Source: Clostridium sp. CAG:710
GTDB taxonomy: Bacteria > Bacillota_I > Bacilli_A > RF39 > UBA660
DNA length: 28,042 bases
Assembly (NCBI GenBank): GCA_000432595.1
Contig: HF996844.1
Location: 1-28,042 of the forward strand
Direction of reading: 5' to 3'
Part shown: piece by piece, positions 13,347 to 21,904 of the stretch
How positions within the stretch are numbered: position 1 is the stretch's first letter
Layout: each line of letters opens with the position of its first letter
Notes under the pieces: model-generated
What the model was told of the DNA's origin: nothing
What the model saw: only the letters and a program-made list of their open reading frames with translations
The model's database searches: none
Translations under genes and position numbers: made by a program

Positions 13347-14573
13347 TTAAACTTTTTTGTAAGTTTTATTATTTTCATTCACTAATCTATGAGTATCTCT
13401 AAGTATCATTAATTCCTCGTTAGTTGGTACAACCATCACTAATACATTAGAATCTGGTGTTGATATTATACCCTCTTGATTAGCCTTAAACCTTGAGATA
13501 TTATCATTTGCTTCTTTATTTAGTTTAACTCCCATAGCACCAGAAATAGCATTTACAACTTTTTCTCTCATCAAAATACCATTTTCACCCATACCAGCAG
13601 TAAATACAATAGAATCAACATTACCCTCTAATTCAAAATAATATTGTGCAATATACTTAACAACTGAATTTTTAAGCATTTCAATTGCAAGAGATGCATT
13701 CTTATCACCTGCATTAGATAAAGCAGTTAAATCTCTAAAGTCATTTTTACCACCAATCGCAATAAGACCGCTTTCTTTATTTAAAATTTGATTTACCTCT
13801 TCAACAGACAAATTTCTTTCTTTGCATATATAATTAATTATAGAAGGATCAATCGAACCACTACGAGTACCCATTATTAATCCATCAAGTGGAGTAAGTC
13901 CCATAGAAGTATCATAACACTTACCATCCTTAATACATGCAATACTAGCACCACTGCCAATATGACAAACTATCAAATTTGGATCATCCTTATCCAAATA
14001 TTTTTTCATATATTCATTTATATATCTATAGCTAGTTCCATGAAATCCATATTTTCTAACATCATTTTCTTTATACCAAGCCATTGGAACAGGATATAAA
14101 TAATTCTCCATTGGCATTGTATGATGAAATGCAGTATCAAAAACCGCAACCTGAGGAACATCAGGCAAAAGCCCCTCTAAACTCTCAATAATTGCGACTT
14201 GACCAGGATGATGTAGAGGTCCTAGCTTAGTTAATGCCTTAATATCATTTAAAACTCCTTCATCAATTATTACAGAAGAAGAATAAATTTCACCACCATG
14301 TAAAACCCTATGTCCTACGCCCTTTATCTCAGAAATATTATTAACAAACTTATTCTCAAGTAATTCATTAATCATTACTTCAACTGCCTTAGTATGATTA
14401 GGAATTAATACCTTTTTTTCAATTTTTTGTCCATCAAACTTTAAAGTATATGAACTATCCTCCTTACCAATTTTTTCAACATATCCATTTACCATCTCAT
14501 TTTCATCTTTATCAAATAAAGAAAATTTTAATGATGAACTACCACCATTTACAACTAAATACTTACTATCCAT
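13347..14573 (-). CDS. ackA: Acetate kinase
   Basis: A 408-residue enzyme of the ASKHA fold that interconverts acetyl phosphate plus ADP with acetate plus ATP. It gives fermentative bacteria an ATP by substrate-level phosphorylation and acts in the cytosol. Visible motifs are VVNGGSSSLKF (7-17, Asn9), GVGHRVLHGG (85-94, Arg89), FDTAFHHTMP (145-154, Asp146), YGFHGTS (175-181), HIGSGAS (204-210), GLTPLDGLIMGTRSGSIDP (225-243) and VFTAGMGENG in the C-terminal half. Length is normal for the family. The His that usually ends the FHGTSH motif is Tyr here. The gene has an excellent promoter. The phosphotransacetylase partner gene is not in this window. Confidence 0.96.
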   Translation of the reverse strand: MDSKYLVVNGGSSSLKFSLFDKDENEMVNGYVEKIGKEDSSYTLKFDGQKIEKKVLIPNHTKAVEVMINELLENKFVNNISEIKGVGHRVLHGGEIYSSSVIIDEGVLNDIKALTKLGPLHHPGQVAIIESLEGLLPDVPQVAVFDTAFHHTMPMENYLYPVPMAWYKENDVRKYGFHGTSYRYINEYMKKYLDKDDPNLIVCHIGSGASIACIKDGKCYDTSMGLTPLDGLIMGTRSGSIDPSIINYICKERNLSVEEVNQILNKESGLIAIGGKNDFRDLTALSNAGDKNASLAIEMLKNSVVKYIAQYYFELEGNVDSIVFTAGMGENGILMREKVVNAISGAMGVKLNKEANDNISRFKANQEGIISTPDSNVLVMVVPTNEELMILRDTHRLVNENNKTYKKV

Positions 14574-14599
14574 AGTACATTCCCCCTCAAATTGAGCTT

Positions 14600-14628
14600 A
14601 TTATACCACAAATTACCAAATTTTTCAA
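14600..14628 (-). promoter_or_regulatory. Strong sigma-A promoter of ackA
   Basis: On the minus strand TTGAAA (14628-14623), a 17-nt spacer and a perfect TATAAT (14605-14600). A GAGGGGG ribosome-binding site follows before the ATG at 14573. Confidence 0.85.
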
Positions 14629-14641
14629 TATTATAAAAAGG

Positions 14642-15328
14642 CTATAATAGAAACCTTTCCACCTCTATTAAAGCCTTATTATCTTTTTCTCTAAAAATAT
14701 CATGTGTATAACCATTAAGTATAACAAGATTTTTTTCCTTAACAGGAAGATTTTCATATAACTCCATAGAACTTTTAATAGGTACAAGCGTATCCTTATC
14801 TCCTTGTAAAATCAATGTAGGTACATTAACATCTTTATAAGAGTCCTTATATTTATCAACAAGTTTTGTGAATTCGCTAAATGAAGTTATAGGTAGTTTT
14901 AAAAATCTAGTAAAAACTTCATCCCTGTCATTATTAATTACCATGTTAATACCGCTTTTAAACTTATCCATAGTAGATGACTCACCCTCTACTACCAAAT
15001 AATTAAATGCAGGTGCCGCCAAAACAAGCTTTTTTACCTGTGGATACTTACTAGATAAATAAGTTGCGATTACTCCACCCATACTATGTCCAATTAAATA
15101 GATGCTTCTATACCCATCTTTTATAAGAGAATCAATCATTTCTTCGCTAGCTTTTATCCATTCCTGATATTTAGCGGTTTTAAAAGTCCTCTTTTCATGA
15201 CCAGGCAATGTAAAAGAATAAACATCCAATTTAGCATGCCTTTCTAAATAATTTGCAAGTCTTTCTTGATCATAAGTTCCTCCTGCAAATCCATGAATAA
15301 TTAATACTGCTTTTCTAAATAATATCAT
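14642..15328 (-). CDS. Alpha/beta hydrolase (carboxylesterase or lipase-like)
   Basis: About 228 residues from the ATG at 15328. AGGTGG lies 5 nt before it, while a GTG at 15337 touches the preceding stop codon. The protein has an alpha/beta hydrolase fold: HGFAGG oxyanion region near the N-terminus, nucleophile elbow GHSMGG with Ser82 (from this start), acid Asp179 in QGDKDTLVP, and His209 in NGYTHDIF. The sequence resembles the monoglyceride-lipase/carboxylesterase group of Gram-positive bacteria. It is the last gene of the pssA-psd transcript, only a few nt after psd. A role in lipid or ester turnover is therefore plausible, though the substrate is unknown. Confidence 0.88.
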   Translation of the reverse strand: MILFRKAVLIIHGFAGGTYDQERLANYLERHAKLDVYSFTLPGHEKRTFKTAKYQEWIKASEEMIDSLIKDGYRSIYLIGHSMGGVIATYLSSKYPQVKKLVLAAPAFNYLVVEGESSTMDKFKSGINMVINNDRDEVFTRFLKLPITSFSEFTKLVDKYKDSYKDVNVPTLILQGDKDTLVPIKSSMELYENLPVKEKNLVILNGYTHDIFREKDNKALIEVERFLL

Positions 15329-15337
15329 ACACTCCAC

Positions 15338-16201
15338 CTATTTTCTTCTTCCAATCACTTCGCCTAATTTAACTTTTGTTTCTATTCCCAATTTAGAATT
15401 TAAAACAATATCAGAATCAATTTCAACAACATCTTTCTTCAACAGCAATACAACTGTAGAACCTCCAAATAAGAAATATCCTTTTTCATCGCCTCTTTTA
15501 AACTTTTTAATATCATGGTTAACAATCTTCCCAACCATTAAGGCTCCAATTTCCATTTGAATAACATCACCAAAATTTTTAGTATTAAGTACAGAATACT
15601 CTCTCTGATTTTCCTTAAATACTTTGTATTTCTTAAACGCAACCGGTCCAACAGTATGAAGAATACCATTTATTTTCTTACTTCTAATTAAAATACCATC
15701 ATCAACAAAAGAATATCTATGATAATCATCAACAGTAAGTCTAAATACTAAACAAGTACCCCCTTTGTATTCTTGTGCTAATTTTTTATCACGTAGAAGA
15801 TCCTTTAATGTATACTTTTTACCCTTAATTAACATCTCAGTCTTTTCATTAACAGGATAAACAAGTAACTTTGAATCTGCGATTGCATTTAAATCTTCAG
15901 CTTTTTTAGAAAATGGCCTTTTCCCAGCCTTAATTTTCCTAGTAAAAAAATCATTAAAAGAAAGATATTCTCTTTTTGGATAATCTGACATATTAATATT
16001 ATTTTTCTTAATAAATTTATCTATTCTTTTAGTAGAAGCTTTACTATTCATGTATATTGAACTAGCCTTTGACACTGTTTTTCTAGTAGCAAAAGCAAGC
16101 ACAACTCCACCCAACAAAGTTTTATATAATACAGTAGCACTTATTGGGCTTTTTTCAGTATACTTCTTCTTCTCTTCTCTATTAACTATTTCTGTTTTCA
16201 T
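15338..16201 (-). CDS. psd: Phosphatidylserine decarboxylase
   Basis: A 287-residue pyruvoyl-dependent enzyme that converts phosphatidylserine to phosphatidylethanolamine at the membrane. The self-cleavage site is GGST at 246-249, where Ser248 becomes the pyruvoyl group. Asp109 in IADSKL and His161 in DDYHRY fit the charge-relay residues used for processing. The N-terminal 40 residues include one hydrophobic stretch (about 21-39) that likely anchors it. It follows pssA with a 1-nt gap, so the two steps of phosphatidylethanolamine synthesis are encoded together. No clear ribosome-binding site is present, so translation is probably coupled to pssA. Confidence 0.93.
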   Translation of the reverse strand: MKTEIVNREEKKKYTEKSPISATVLYKTLLGGVVLAFATRKTVSKASSIYMNSKASTKRIDKFIKKNNINMSDYPKREYLSFNDFFTRKIKAGKRPFSKKAEDLNAIADSKLLVYPVNEKTEMLIKGKKYTLKDLLRDKKLAQEYKGGTCLVFRLTVDDYHRYSFVDDGILIRSKKINGILHTVGPVAFKKYKVFKENQREYSVLNTKNFGDVIQMEIGALMVGKIVNHDIKKFKRGDEKGYFLFGGSTVVLLLKKDVVEIDSDIVLNSKLGIETKVKLGEVIGRRK

Positions 16202-16202
16202 A

Positions 16203-16817
16203 TTATACCAAGAACAATATAAGTAATATTCCTATAATAGCCGCTACTGTCACAAAGATATATGCCTTACCTTTAATCTTAGGAATCTTAGCATTAAATA
16301 CAAATAAAAACGCTATTAGATAAATTAAAACTGTATAAATTGACTTAAATGAAACATTATGTGAGACTGATGAGAAGAACCATAAAGCAGGTAAAATAAT
16401 TGATGTAGATGTAACAGGTAACCCACTATAAGTTTTAACTGGTTCATCCTTATTTGTATCCATAACTGATATATTAAAGAAGCCTAATCTAGTAATTCCT
16501 GCAAGAACTAGTAAAATATATGAAAGAATATTATACCAACTATTTAATCCCATTGAATATCCAATTACTACTGGAAAAGTAACAAAAGCTACCATATCTG
16601 CAAGTGAGTCTATCTCAACTCCAAACTTCTTTTCTTCTTCATCTCTTTTGCAAAGTCTTGCAACCTTACCATCAAACATATCACAAACACCAGCAATTAC
16701 CATACAAACCATTGCATATTGTAAATTGTTAGAAAGTGCAAAAAACATTCCAATTATTGCAAAAGCTACTCCTAAATAAGTTATTATTAACGACTTATTA
16801 TATTTTCCTATAAACAT
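16203..16817 (-). CDS. pssA: CDP-diacylglycerol-serine O-phosphatidyltransferase
   Basis: A 204-residue integral membrane enzyme that makes phosphatidylserine from CDP-diacylglycerol and serine, supplying psd downstream. The CDP-alcohol phosphotransferase signature is complete: Asp46, Asp49-Gly50, Ala53-Arg54, Gly66, Asp70 and Asp74 in the stretch from CDMFDG to DSLAD. About six hydrophobic helices can be seen. GGAG lies 8 nt before the ATG, and a promoter lies in front. This is the first gene of the pssA-psd-hydrolase operon. Confidence 0.93.
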   Translation of the reverse strand: MFIGKYNKSLIITYLGVAFAIIGMFFALSNNLQYAMVCMVIAGVCDMFDGKVARLCKRDEEEKKFGVEIDSLADMVAFVTFPVVIGYSMGLNSWYNILSYILLVLAGITRLGFFNISVMDTNKDEPVKTYSGLPVTSTSIILPALWFFSSVSHNVSFKSIYTVLIYLIAFLFVFNAKIPKIKGKAYIFVTVAAIIGILLILFLV

Positions 16818-16850
16818 ATTAACTACTCCATTCTATTTATCGCTAACCAT

Positions 16851-16879
16851 AGTATACCACGAATTTTGGCATACTCCAA
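16851..16879 (-). promoter_or_regulatory. Promoter of the pssA-psd operon
   Basis: On the minus strand TTGGAG (16879-16874), a 17-nt spacer and TATACT (16856-16851). Confidence 0.7.
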
Positions 16880-16883
16880 CCCT

Positions 16884-16915
16884 TAAAAGAAAAAGAATAG
16901 CTAATCACTATTCTT
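16884..16915 (-). terminator. Terminator overlapping the end of the HtrA-like gene
   Basis: On the minus strand AAGAATAG and CTATTCTT pair around a 7-nt loop that contains the stop codon, followed by TTTCTTTT. The hairpin uses the last codons of the gene. Confidence 0.7.
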
Positions 16916-18016
16916 AGTCAATGTTACTGAAGTAGTCTTCTCTTTACCATCTCTATTGTATTTAACCTTAATTTTATCCCCTGGTTTATACTTATAAAGT
17001 ATATATTTCAAATTAGCAGCATTTTTAACTTTTTTTCCATCTATTGCAACAATTACATCGCCTTTTTCTAAATCGGATTTAGCTGCACCTGTATTTTTCT
17101 CAACTGATATTACAACAACACCATCTTCAATATCATCACTAATTGATATTCCATATCTGTAAAGCATTGATTTATCACTTACACTTAATAAGTTAATACC
17201 AAGAAGAGGCCTTTCTACTGATTTGCCATTCTCAAGTTCACTAACATGTGACATAGCGTCTTCAATCTTTATAGAAAATCCCATACCTTCTATTTGACTA
17301 TCCACAAGTTTTAAAGAGTTAACACCAATTACTTCACCATTTGAATTAAGTAATGGTCCCCCACTATTACCTGGATTTATAGCAGCATCTACTTGTATAA
17401 CATCCATTAACCAATCATTTTGAGATTTAACACTAACTGTTACTTGTCTATTTAAACCAGAAATAATTCCACTTGTTACAGAATTAAAATACTCTTCTCC
17501 TACTGGTGAACCTATTGTAAATACAAAATCCCCTAATTGAATATCAGAAGTTTTACCAATAGTTGCAACTGCTTTAACATCTCCAACAGGAATTCTAATA
17601 ACTGCTATATCCAAATATTCATCTCCACCAAGTAAATCAGCATCAACAACCTTATTAGAAGTAAGCATTACCTTTAATGAAGTAGATCCTTCAACAACAT
17701 GTTGATTAGTCATTATATAACCATATTTAGAATCTGTTTTATATACAAATCCACTTCCACTACCTTGTAATTTTCCACTCTTATAATTTTGTACCATTAC
17801 AACAGCATTGTAGACCTTTTTAACCGCAGTACTAATTCCAGAATTATCAACTACTACTTTACTATAATCACCAGTATAAGTATTTCTAATTATCCCAGTT
17901 CCACTAATACTAGTTTCATTCTTAGCAAAAGGATTTACAATTATCAAATATGCAACCGCAGCACCTGCAATTACACCAACCAAGGCTATTATAAAATTTA
18001 AAAATTTTTCTCTCAT
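16901..18016 (-). CDS. HtrA/DegP-like membrane-anchored serine protease
   Basis: A 371-residue trypsin-fold protease for quality control of proteins outside the membrane. A single membrane helix (8-28) anchors it with the protease outside. The triad is His106 in TNQHVVEG, Asp136 in YLDIAVIRI and Ser218 in NPGNSGGPL. One PDZ domain lies at about 270-365 (GVVVISVEKNTGAAKSDLEKGDVIVAIDGKKV). This layout is typical of HtrA proteases of Gram-positive bacteria. The start has GAGGTG 6 nt upstream, and this site overlaps the stop of the upstream Abi-family gene. The two are therefore co-transcribed and probably translationally coupled. Confidence 0.93.
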   Translation of the reverse strand: MREKFLNFIIALVGVIAGAAVAYLIIVNPFAKNETSISGTGIIRNTYTGDYSKVVVDNSGISTAVKKVYNAVVMVQNYKSGKLQGSGSGFVYKTDSKYGYIMTNQHVVEGSTSLKVMLTSNKVVDADLLGGDEYLDIAVIRIPVGDVKAVATIGKTSDIQLGDFVFTIGSPVGEEYFNSVTSGIISGLNRQVTVSVKSQNDWLMDVIQVDAAINPGNSGGPLLNSNGEVIGVNSLKLVDSQIEGMGFSIKIEDAMSHVSELENGKSVERPLLGINLLSVSDKSMLYRYGISISDDIEDGVVVISVEKNTGAAKSDLEKGDVIVAIDGKKVKNAANLKYILYKYKPGDKIKVKYNRDGKEKTTSVTLTKNSD

Positions 18017-18021
18017 CTATT

Positions 18022-18960
18022 TCACCTCTCTATATCAACAATTTCCTTCCAATTTTTAGGAAATCCCATTTCATTTAAAACTTTATCTATAGAAATTGAT
18101 TTTAAATTATATTCAAGATTATCTAATACATCACTTATTTCAATAACAAGATTTTTAACTTCATTATGAGTAAGTAATTGTCTCAAAATTATTATCAACG
18201 CAAACAAATCATTTTTTCCATATATGTATTCATCATTAGTTTTATCAATATTAAGAATTCTATGATATATAGTATCATCAATTGATCTTTGTGTCTTGTT
18301 ACAGAAAAGTATATCTTCATGTGCACAAAGATTTCTATAATTTGCAAGTATTGGTAAATAAGATTCATATGCATCACTACTAATTCCATAAAAATCACAT
18401 ATAGCAATTCTATCTTCTTTCTTTAGGATGCAATATAATTCACTAACTATACCAAAAGATAATACTTTTACTAATACCCACAAAGGTATATAACCATAAT
18501 TAGTAATATAATGCTTTGTTGCGGCATGTTGATTACCATTAACTCTAACTTGTCTTTTCATTTTCTTTATAAGATCATTAACTTGTCTTGATTTTTGAGG
18601 TGATGTATCAAAATTCTTTGCCTTTAAATAGTCACTCTCCTTATAACCATACTTTTTAGATAATTGGTAAGAAATAATAGACTTAGTATTATTTTCTATA
18701 ACAAGTAAATATTTAAATATAATATTCCTAAAACTTCTATCAAATAAGAATAAACTATAAAGTTCTTCAAATGTAGTACCTTCAATATATTGTTTATTGT
18801 TAAAAGATTTCATAAATAGATGTCTATACCCATTTATAAAAAAGTAATTTTCCCTTAATAAAACCTCTCTTGCATATTCCTCATTATTTATAATAAGACC
18901 CTTATATCTAAATATTTCAATTTGCTCATCAAGGTTCTTAAACCTCTTATTGTCCCTCAT
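18022..18960 (-). CDS. Abi_2 family (AbiD/AbiF-like) protein
   Basis: A 312-residue member of the Abi_2 family, some members of which cause abortive infection of phage-infected cells. Typical features are the N-terminal LDEQIEIFRYKGLIINN, LLRENYFFINGYRHLF at about 34-49, FLFDRSFRNIIFKYLLVIENNTKS at 71-94, and the HEPN-type RNLCAH motif with Arg209 and His214. The HEPN motif suggests RNase activity. It is the first gene of a transcript with the HtrA protease, in an otherwise core-gene region, and seems intact. The start has AGGTGAG upstream, and an extended -10 promoter precedes it. Confidence 0.88.
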   Translation of the reverse strand: MRDNKRFKNLDEQIEIFRYKGLIINNEEYAREVLLRENYFFINGYRHLFMKSFNNKQYIEGTTFEELYSLFLFDRSFRNIIFKYLLVIENNTKSIISYQLSKKYGYKESDYLKAKNFDTSPQKSRQVNDLIKKMKRQVRVNGNQHAATKHYITNYGYIPLWVLVKVLSFGIVSELYCILKKEDRIAICDFYGISSDAYESYLPILANYRNLCAHEDILFCNKTQRSIDDTIYHRILNIDKTNDEYIYGKNDLFALIIILRQLLTHNEVKNLVIEISDVLDNLEYNLKSISIDKVLNEMGFPKNWKEIVDIER

Positions 18961-18977
18961 ATTCTCACCTATTATTG

Positions 18978-18983
18978 ATTATA
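18978..18983 (-). promoter_or_regulatory. Extended -10 promoter of the Abi-htrA operon
   Basis: On the minus strand TG-T-TATAAT lies about 20 nt before the ATG, with a poor -35. It is divergent from the promoter at 19030. Confidence 0.6.
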
Positions 18984-19029
18984 ACATAGTTTCTAATAAA
19001 AAGTATGAAAAAATAGTGAAATAATGTGA

Positions 19030-19035
19030 TATAAT
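19030..19035 (+). promoter_or_regulatory. Extended -10 promoter of the phospholipase-like gene
   Basis: TG-A-TATAAT with no clear -35. GAAAGGATG follows as the ribosome-binding site before the ATG at 19061. Confidence 0.6.
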
Positions 19036-19060
19036 TTTGTAATATAGAAAGGATGAGTTT

Positions 19061-20035
19061 ATGCCAAGTACCGCAACACACGCATATTTTATAATGGACA
19101 TATATGATAAACTACCTATTGAAAGAAAAATATTTTTAAAAGATGATAAAGAGCTTTTAAAAGTATCAGCACAAAGTATGGATCCATTAAACTTTTACTT
19201 TTCAAAAAATTTTAAAAAGAACAAAAAAGTACGATCCTTTGCAGAATACTTTCACACACATAAAACTGGAGAGTTTTTAATAACACTTACAAATTATATT
19301 AAATATAATTATTATGCATCAAAGTCAGATGTAATGGCATATTTATATGGAATGATTTCACATTATGTATTAGATACAACATTTCATCCATATGTATACT
19401 ATAAAACCGGAGAGTTCAAAAAAAATGTAAAAGACACATACATCTATAATTCAAAACATCATGAATTTGAAACAGCAATTGATAGATATTTAATAAAACT
19501 AAGAGAAAATGTAATTCCGTATAAATATAAATTATACAAAGAAGTATTCAATATAAGTGCCCTTTCAAATGATTTAAAAGACGTCATTAATTTTACCTAT
19601 AGAGAAACATTTCATATAAATGACTTTGATAAAGTTCTATTGCATTCAATTAAAGATATGAGACTAGCATTCAAACTGTTAAGATATGATAAGATAGGAA
19701 TTAAGTATAGATTTTATAAATTAATAGATATAATTTCATCAAAAAAAACACTAAAATTAAAGTTTGCTTCATATTATTATAAAACAGATATGGATTTTCT
19801 AAATGAAGAACATAAAACATGGTATTATCCAACAAATAAAAGAAAAAAATATAATATGTCATTTAGAGATTTATATATAAAAGCTCTATCAGATGCATTA
19901 CATATAATAAAAGAGGTAGATGCATATATTTATGATAACAAAAAAGTGAATTTAGAAAAATTATTTAAAGACTTATCCTACAAAACAGGAGTACCACTAA
20001 AACAAAAACAAGAACTAAAATATTTCGAATTTTAG
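19061..20035 (+). CDS. Zinc-dependent phospholipase C family protein
   Basis: A 324-residue protein with the N-terminal half of the Zn_dep_PLPC family: MPSTATHAYF with His7, a QSMDPLNFYF segment with Asp41, HTHKTGEF (His65, His67), GMISHYVLDTTFHPY (His101, Asp105, His109) and HHEFETAIDRYL (His133, His134, Glu137, Asp141). These residues would bind zinc in phospholipase C. There is no signal peptide, unlike the secreted toxins of this family, so it is likely an intracellular relative with an unknown substrate. Such proteins are common in Firmicutes. The C-terminal 180 residues are Lys/Tyr-rich and unrecognised. A terminator overlaps its stop codon. Confidence 0.85.
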   Translation: MPSTATHAYFIMDIYDKLPIERKIFLKDDKELLKVSAQSMDPLNFYFSKNFKKNKKVRSFAEYFHTHKTGEFLITLTNYIKYNYYASKSDVMAYLYGMISHYVLDTTFHPYVYYKTGEFKKNVKDTYIYNSKHHEFETAIDRYLIKLRENVIPYKYKLYKEVFNISALSNDLKDVINFTYRETFHINDFDKVLLHSIKDMRLAFKLLRYDKIGIKYRFYKLIDIISSKKTLKLKFASYYYKTDMDFLNEEHKTWYYPTNKRKKYNMSFRDLYIKALSDALHIIKEVDAYIYDNKKVNLEKLFKDLSYKTGVPLKQKQELKYFEF

Positions 20036-20044
20036 TTCTTTTTA
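20010..20044 (+). terminator. Terminator overlapping the phospholipase-like gene stop
   Basis: An 11-bp stem AGAACTAAAAT and its complement (7-nt loop) is followed by TTTTT. The second arm contains the TAG stop codon. Confidence 0.75.
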
Positions 20045-20087
20045 GTATTAGAAAAATATATTCGCCAATAATAAAAATGGTGATAAT

Positions 20088-20834
20088 ATGTTCTATAAAT
20101 ATTTAATATCAAATGTAAGCGATAAAGAAGTTTTATATTTATTTCTAGACAACAGATATGAAATATCAAGTGAGTTTTCAAAAGATATAAAAGAAGATTC
20201 TATACAAAATAAAATTAAGTCATATATTAAAAAAAACAATATTAATTTTAATAAAGGAACAATATATCTAGTTACTAATAATATAATAGCGGCATCAATA
20301 AATTACAATAATGATGAATTTACAAAAGTAAAAGAGTATATTGATATTAAAAATAGTGATGATAATTTAGAAATAATAGATGTTACTAATATAAATAATA
20401 GGGAAAGAATCCTAATCAAAAACAATAAGACATACTATAGAATACCATTAACAAAATATTTAGAAAACGCACTATTTAATAAAATACCATTAATATTCGA
20501 AAAAGATGCGATGAAAGTAGTTGCTATAATAATAAGAAGTAATTATATAAAAGATTTGTACAAATATGGATATATAAATGATGAAAACAATTATATGACA
20601 AAGGGAATATCTGATATAGAAAAAACTAATAGATACAAATTTTTCATAGATAAACTAAATAATGCAATAAAAGAAACAGACATGATGTATTTAACGTATA
20701 AGGATAAACCAATTTATATAAATAGTGGAAATATATTTAACATTAATACATTAGCAAAGATAGGATATAACTATAATGAAATATTAAAGTTGTTATATCC
20801 TGGATTAGAATTATCATATGAATCATATTTTTAA
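20088..20834 (+). CDS. Degenerate SpoIID/LytB-like protein
   Basis: A 248-residue protein. The C-terminal half follows the SpoIID domain order: IPLTKYLENALFNKIPLIFEKDAMKVVA (119-146, compare the family's IPLxxYLxGVVxxEMP then FExEALKAQAVAAR), then TDMMYLTYKDKPIY (198-210), then LAKIGYNYNEILKLLYPGLEL (222-242). In active SpoIID the Glu before MP is the catalytic residue for glycan cleavage. Here the matching position is Lys132, so the protein is probably not a lytic transglycosylase. It also lacks the usual N-terminal membrane anchor. The ribosome-binding site is GGTGAT. It may be a binding or scaffold relic of sporulation or cell-wall machinery. Confidence 0.65.
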   Translation: MFYKYLISNVSDKEVLYLFLDNRYEISSEFSKDIKEDSIQNKIKSYIKKNNINFNKGTIYLVTNNIIAASINYNNDEFTKVKEYIDIKNSDDNLEIIDVTNINNRERILIKNNKTYYRIPLTKYLENALFNKIPLIFEKDAMKVVAIIIRSNYIKDLYKYGYINDENNYMTKGISDIEKTNRYKFFIDKLNNAIKETDMMYLTYKDKPIYINSGNIFNINTLAKIGYNYNEILKLLYPGLELSYESYF

Positions 20835-20837
20835 ACA

Positions 20838-20864
20838 AAAAAGCCCGTAAAAATACGGACTTTT
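20838..20864. terminator. Bidirectional terminator between converging genes
   Basis: CCGTA and TACGG pair around a short A loop, flanked by A- and T-runs on both sides (AAAAAAG before, CTTTT after). It can therefore end both the SpoIID-like transcript and the rplM-rpsI transcript. Confidence 0.8.
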
Positions 20865-20884
20865 GAAACACATTGAATAGGTTC

Positions 20885-21310
20885 CTATCTTTTTGAGAAT
20901 TGTGGTGCACGTCTTGCTTTCTTTAAACCTGGTTTTTTACGTTCTTTAATTCTAGAATCTCTAGTAATGAATCCAGCAGCTTTTAAAGTTTTTCTATAGC
21001 TATTTTCACTATCAGCAGGAGTAGTACTATCATAATCTAATAATGCTTTAGTAATTCCTAAACGAATTGCTCCTGTTTGTCCAGAGAAACCTCCACCTTT
21101 TACTTCAACAACTACATCAAAGATTTCCTTTGTATTAGTCATTTCAAGAGGTTGAGTTAAATCCATAACTAAAGTTTCAAAAGGTAAATATTCATGAACA
21201 TCTTTACCGTTAACAGTTATATTACCTTTTCCTGGTATTAACTTAACTTTAGCGATACTAGTTTTTCTTTTACCAGTTCCATAATAAACATTTTGTTTTG
21301 CTTTTGCCAT
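20885..21310 (-). CDS. rpsI: Ribosomal protein uS9
   Basis: About 141 residues of the small-subunit protein S9. It contains YYGTGKRKTSIAKVKLIPGKG near the start, GGGFSGQTGAIRLGITKALL in the middle and the universal C-terminus KKPGLKKARRAPQFSKR, whose tail reaches the tRNA P site. The second of two adjacent ATGs (21310) is preferred, since GGAGG lies 6 nt before it. It is co-transcribed with rplM, 13 nt downstream. Confidence 0.97.
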   Translation of the reverse strand: MAKAKQNVYYGTGKRKTSIAKVKLIPGKGNITVNGKDVHEYLPFETLVMDLTQPLEMTNTKEIFDVVVEVKGGGFSGQTGAIRLGITKALLDYDSTTPADSENSYRKTLKAAGFITRDSRIKERKKPGLKKARRAPQFSKR

Positions 21311-21323
21311 CATTTACCTCCCA

Positions 21324-21752
21324 TTAAATTTCCATTGCTTCTGGTTTTTGAGCAGCATGTTTATGTTCATTACCTGTATAAACAAATAATTTTTTATACA
21401 TAGCTCTTCCAAGTCTGTTATGAGGAAGCATTCCTTTAACAGCTCTTTCAACCATTTCAACTGGATATTTTTCTACCATTTCTTTAGCAGTTCTTTCTCT
21501 TAATCCACCTGGATACATAGAGTGATTATAATATTTTTTATCCTCTAATTTATTTCCAGTTAAAAGAACTTTCTCAGCATTGATAATGATAACATTGTCA
21601 CCACAATCAATATGAGGTGTAAATGTAGCTTTGTGTTTTCCACGTAAAACATGTGCAGCTTTACTAGCTACTCTACCAAGAGGTTTACCCTCAGCATCAA
21701 TTACGTACCACTTACGTTCAATTGTTTCTTTTTTTTGCATATAGCTTGTCAT
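21324..21752 (-). CDS. rplM: Ribosomal protein uL13
   Basis: A 142-residue protein L13 of the large subunit. Characteristic segments are ERKWYVIDAEGKPLGRVAS, HVLRGKHKATFTPHIDCGDNVIIINAEKV, YYNHSMYPGGL and VKGMLPHNRLGRAMYKKL. It is full length. AAAGGAG precedes the ATG, and a consensus promoter and a hairpin leader lie upstream. It is the first gene of the rplM-rpsI pair, the order usual in Bacillota. Confidence 0.97.
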   Translation of the reverse strand: MTSYMQKKETIERKWYVIDAEGKPLGRVASKAAHVLRGKHKATFTPHIDCGDNVIIINAEKVLLTGNKLEDKKYYNHSMYPGGLRERTAKEMVEKYPVEMVERAVKGMLPHNRLGRAMYKKLFVYTGNEHKHAAQKPEAMEI

Positions 21753-21822
21753 AATTTTTTCTCCTTTTACTTAAGTTTGATTTTCCCGGGATCAAACTTA
21801 TGTGGGGATATCAAATGTACCG
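21753..21822 (-). promoter_or_regulatory. Probable L13 ribosomal-protein leader
   Basis: About 70 nt of untranslated leader contain a 10-bp hairpin (21772-21781 paired with 21791-21800, TAAGTTTGAT and its complement) just before the ribosome-binding site. A conserved L13 leader, bound by L13 itself for feedback control, is known upstream of rplM in Firmicutes. Position and size fit, but the consensus was not checked base by base. Confidence 0.55.
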
Positions 21823-21828
21823 ATTAAG

Positions 21829-21857
21829 ATTATACTAAAAATCTCTTTATTTGTCAA
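21829..21857 (-). promoter_or_regulatory. Perfect consensus promoter of rplM-rpsI
   Basis: On the minus strand TTGACA (21857-21852), a 17-nt spacer and TATAAT (21834-21829). Both hexamers match the consensus exactly. Confidence 0.92.
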
Positions 21858-21904
21858 CGAAAATAGATAGAAAAAAATAGCCGGTTTTGTAGAATAAAAA
21901 TATG

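Noticed and set aside
14608..14652. Terminator after the hydrolase gene
   Set aside because: A 7-bp AT stem exists near the stop codon but has no T-tract, and the region holds the ackA promoter.
18195..18407. 70-codon ORF inside the Abi_2 gene
   Set aside because: It overlaps in another frame with no ribosome-binding site. The Abi_2 frame covers the full family length.
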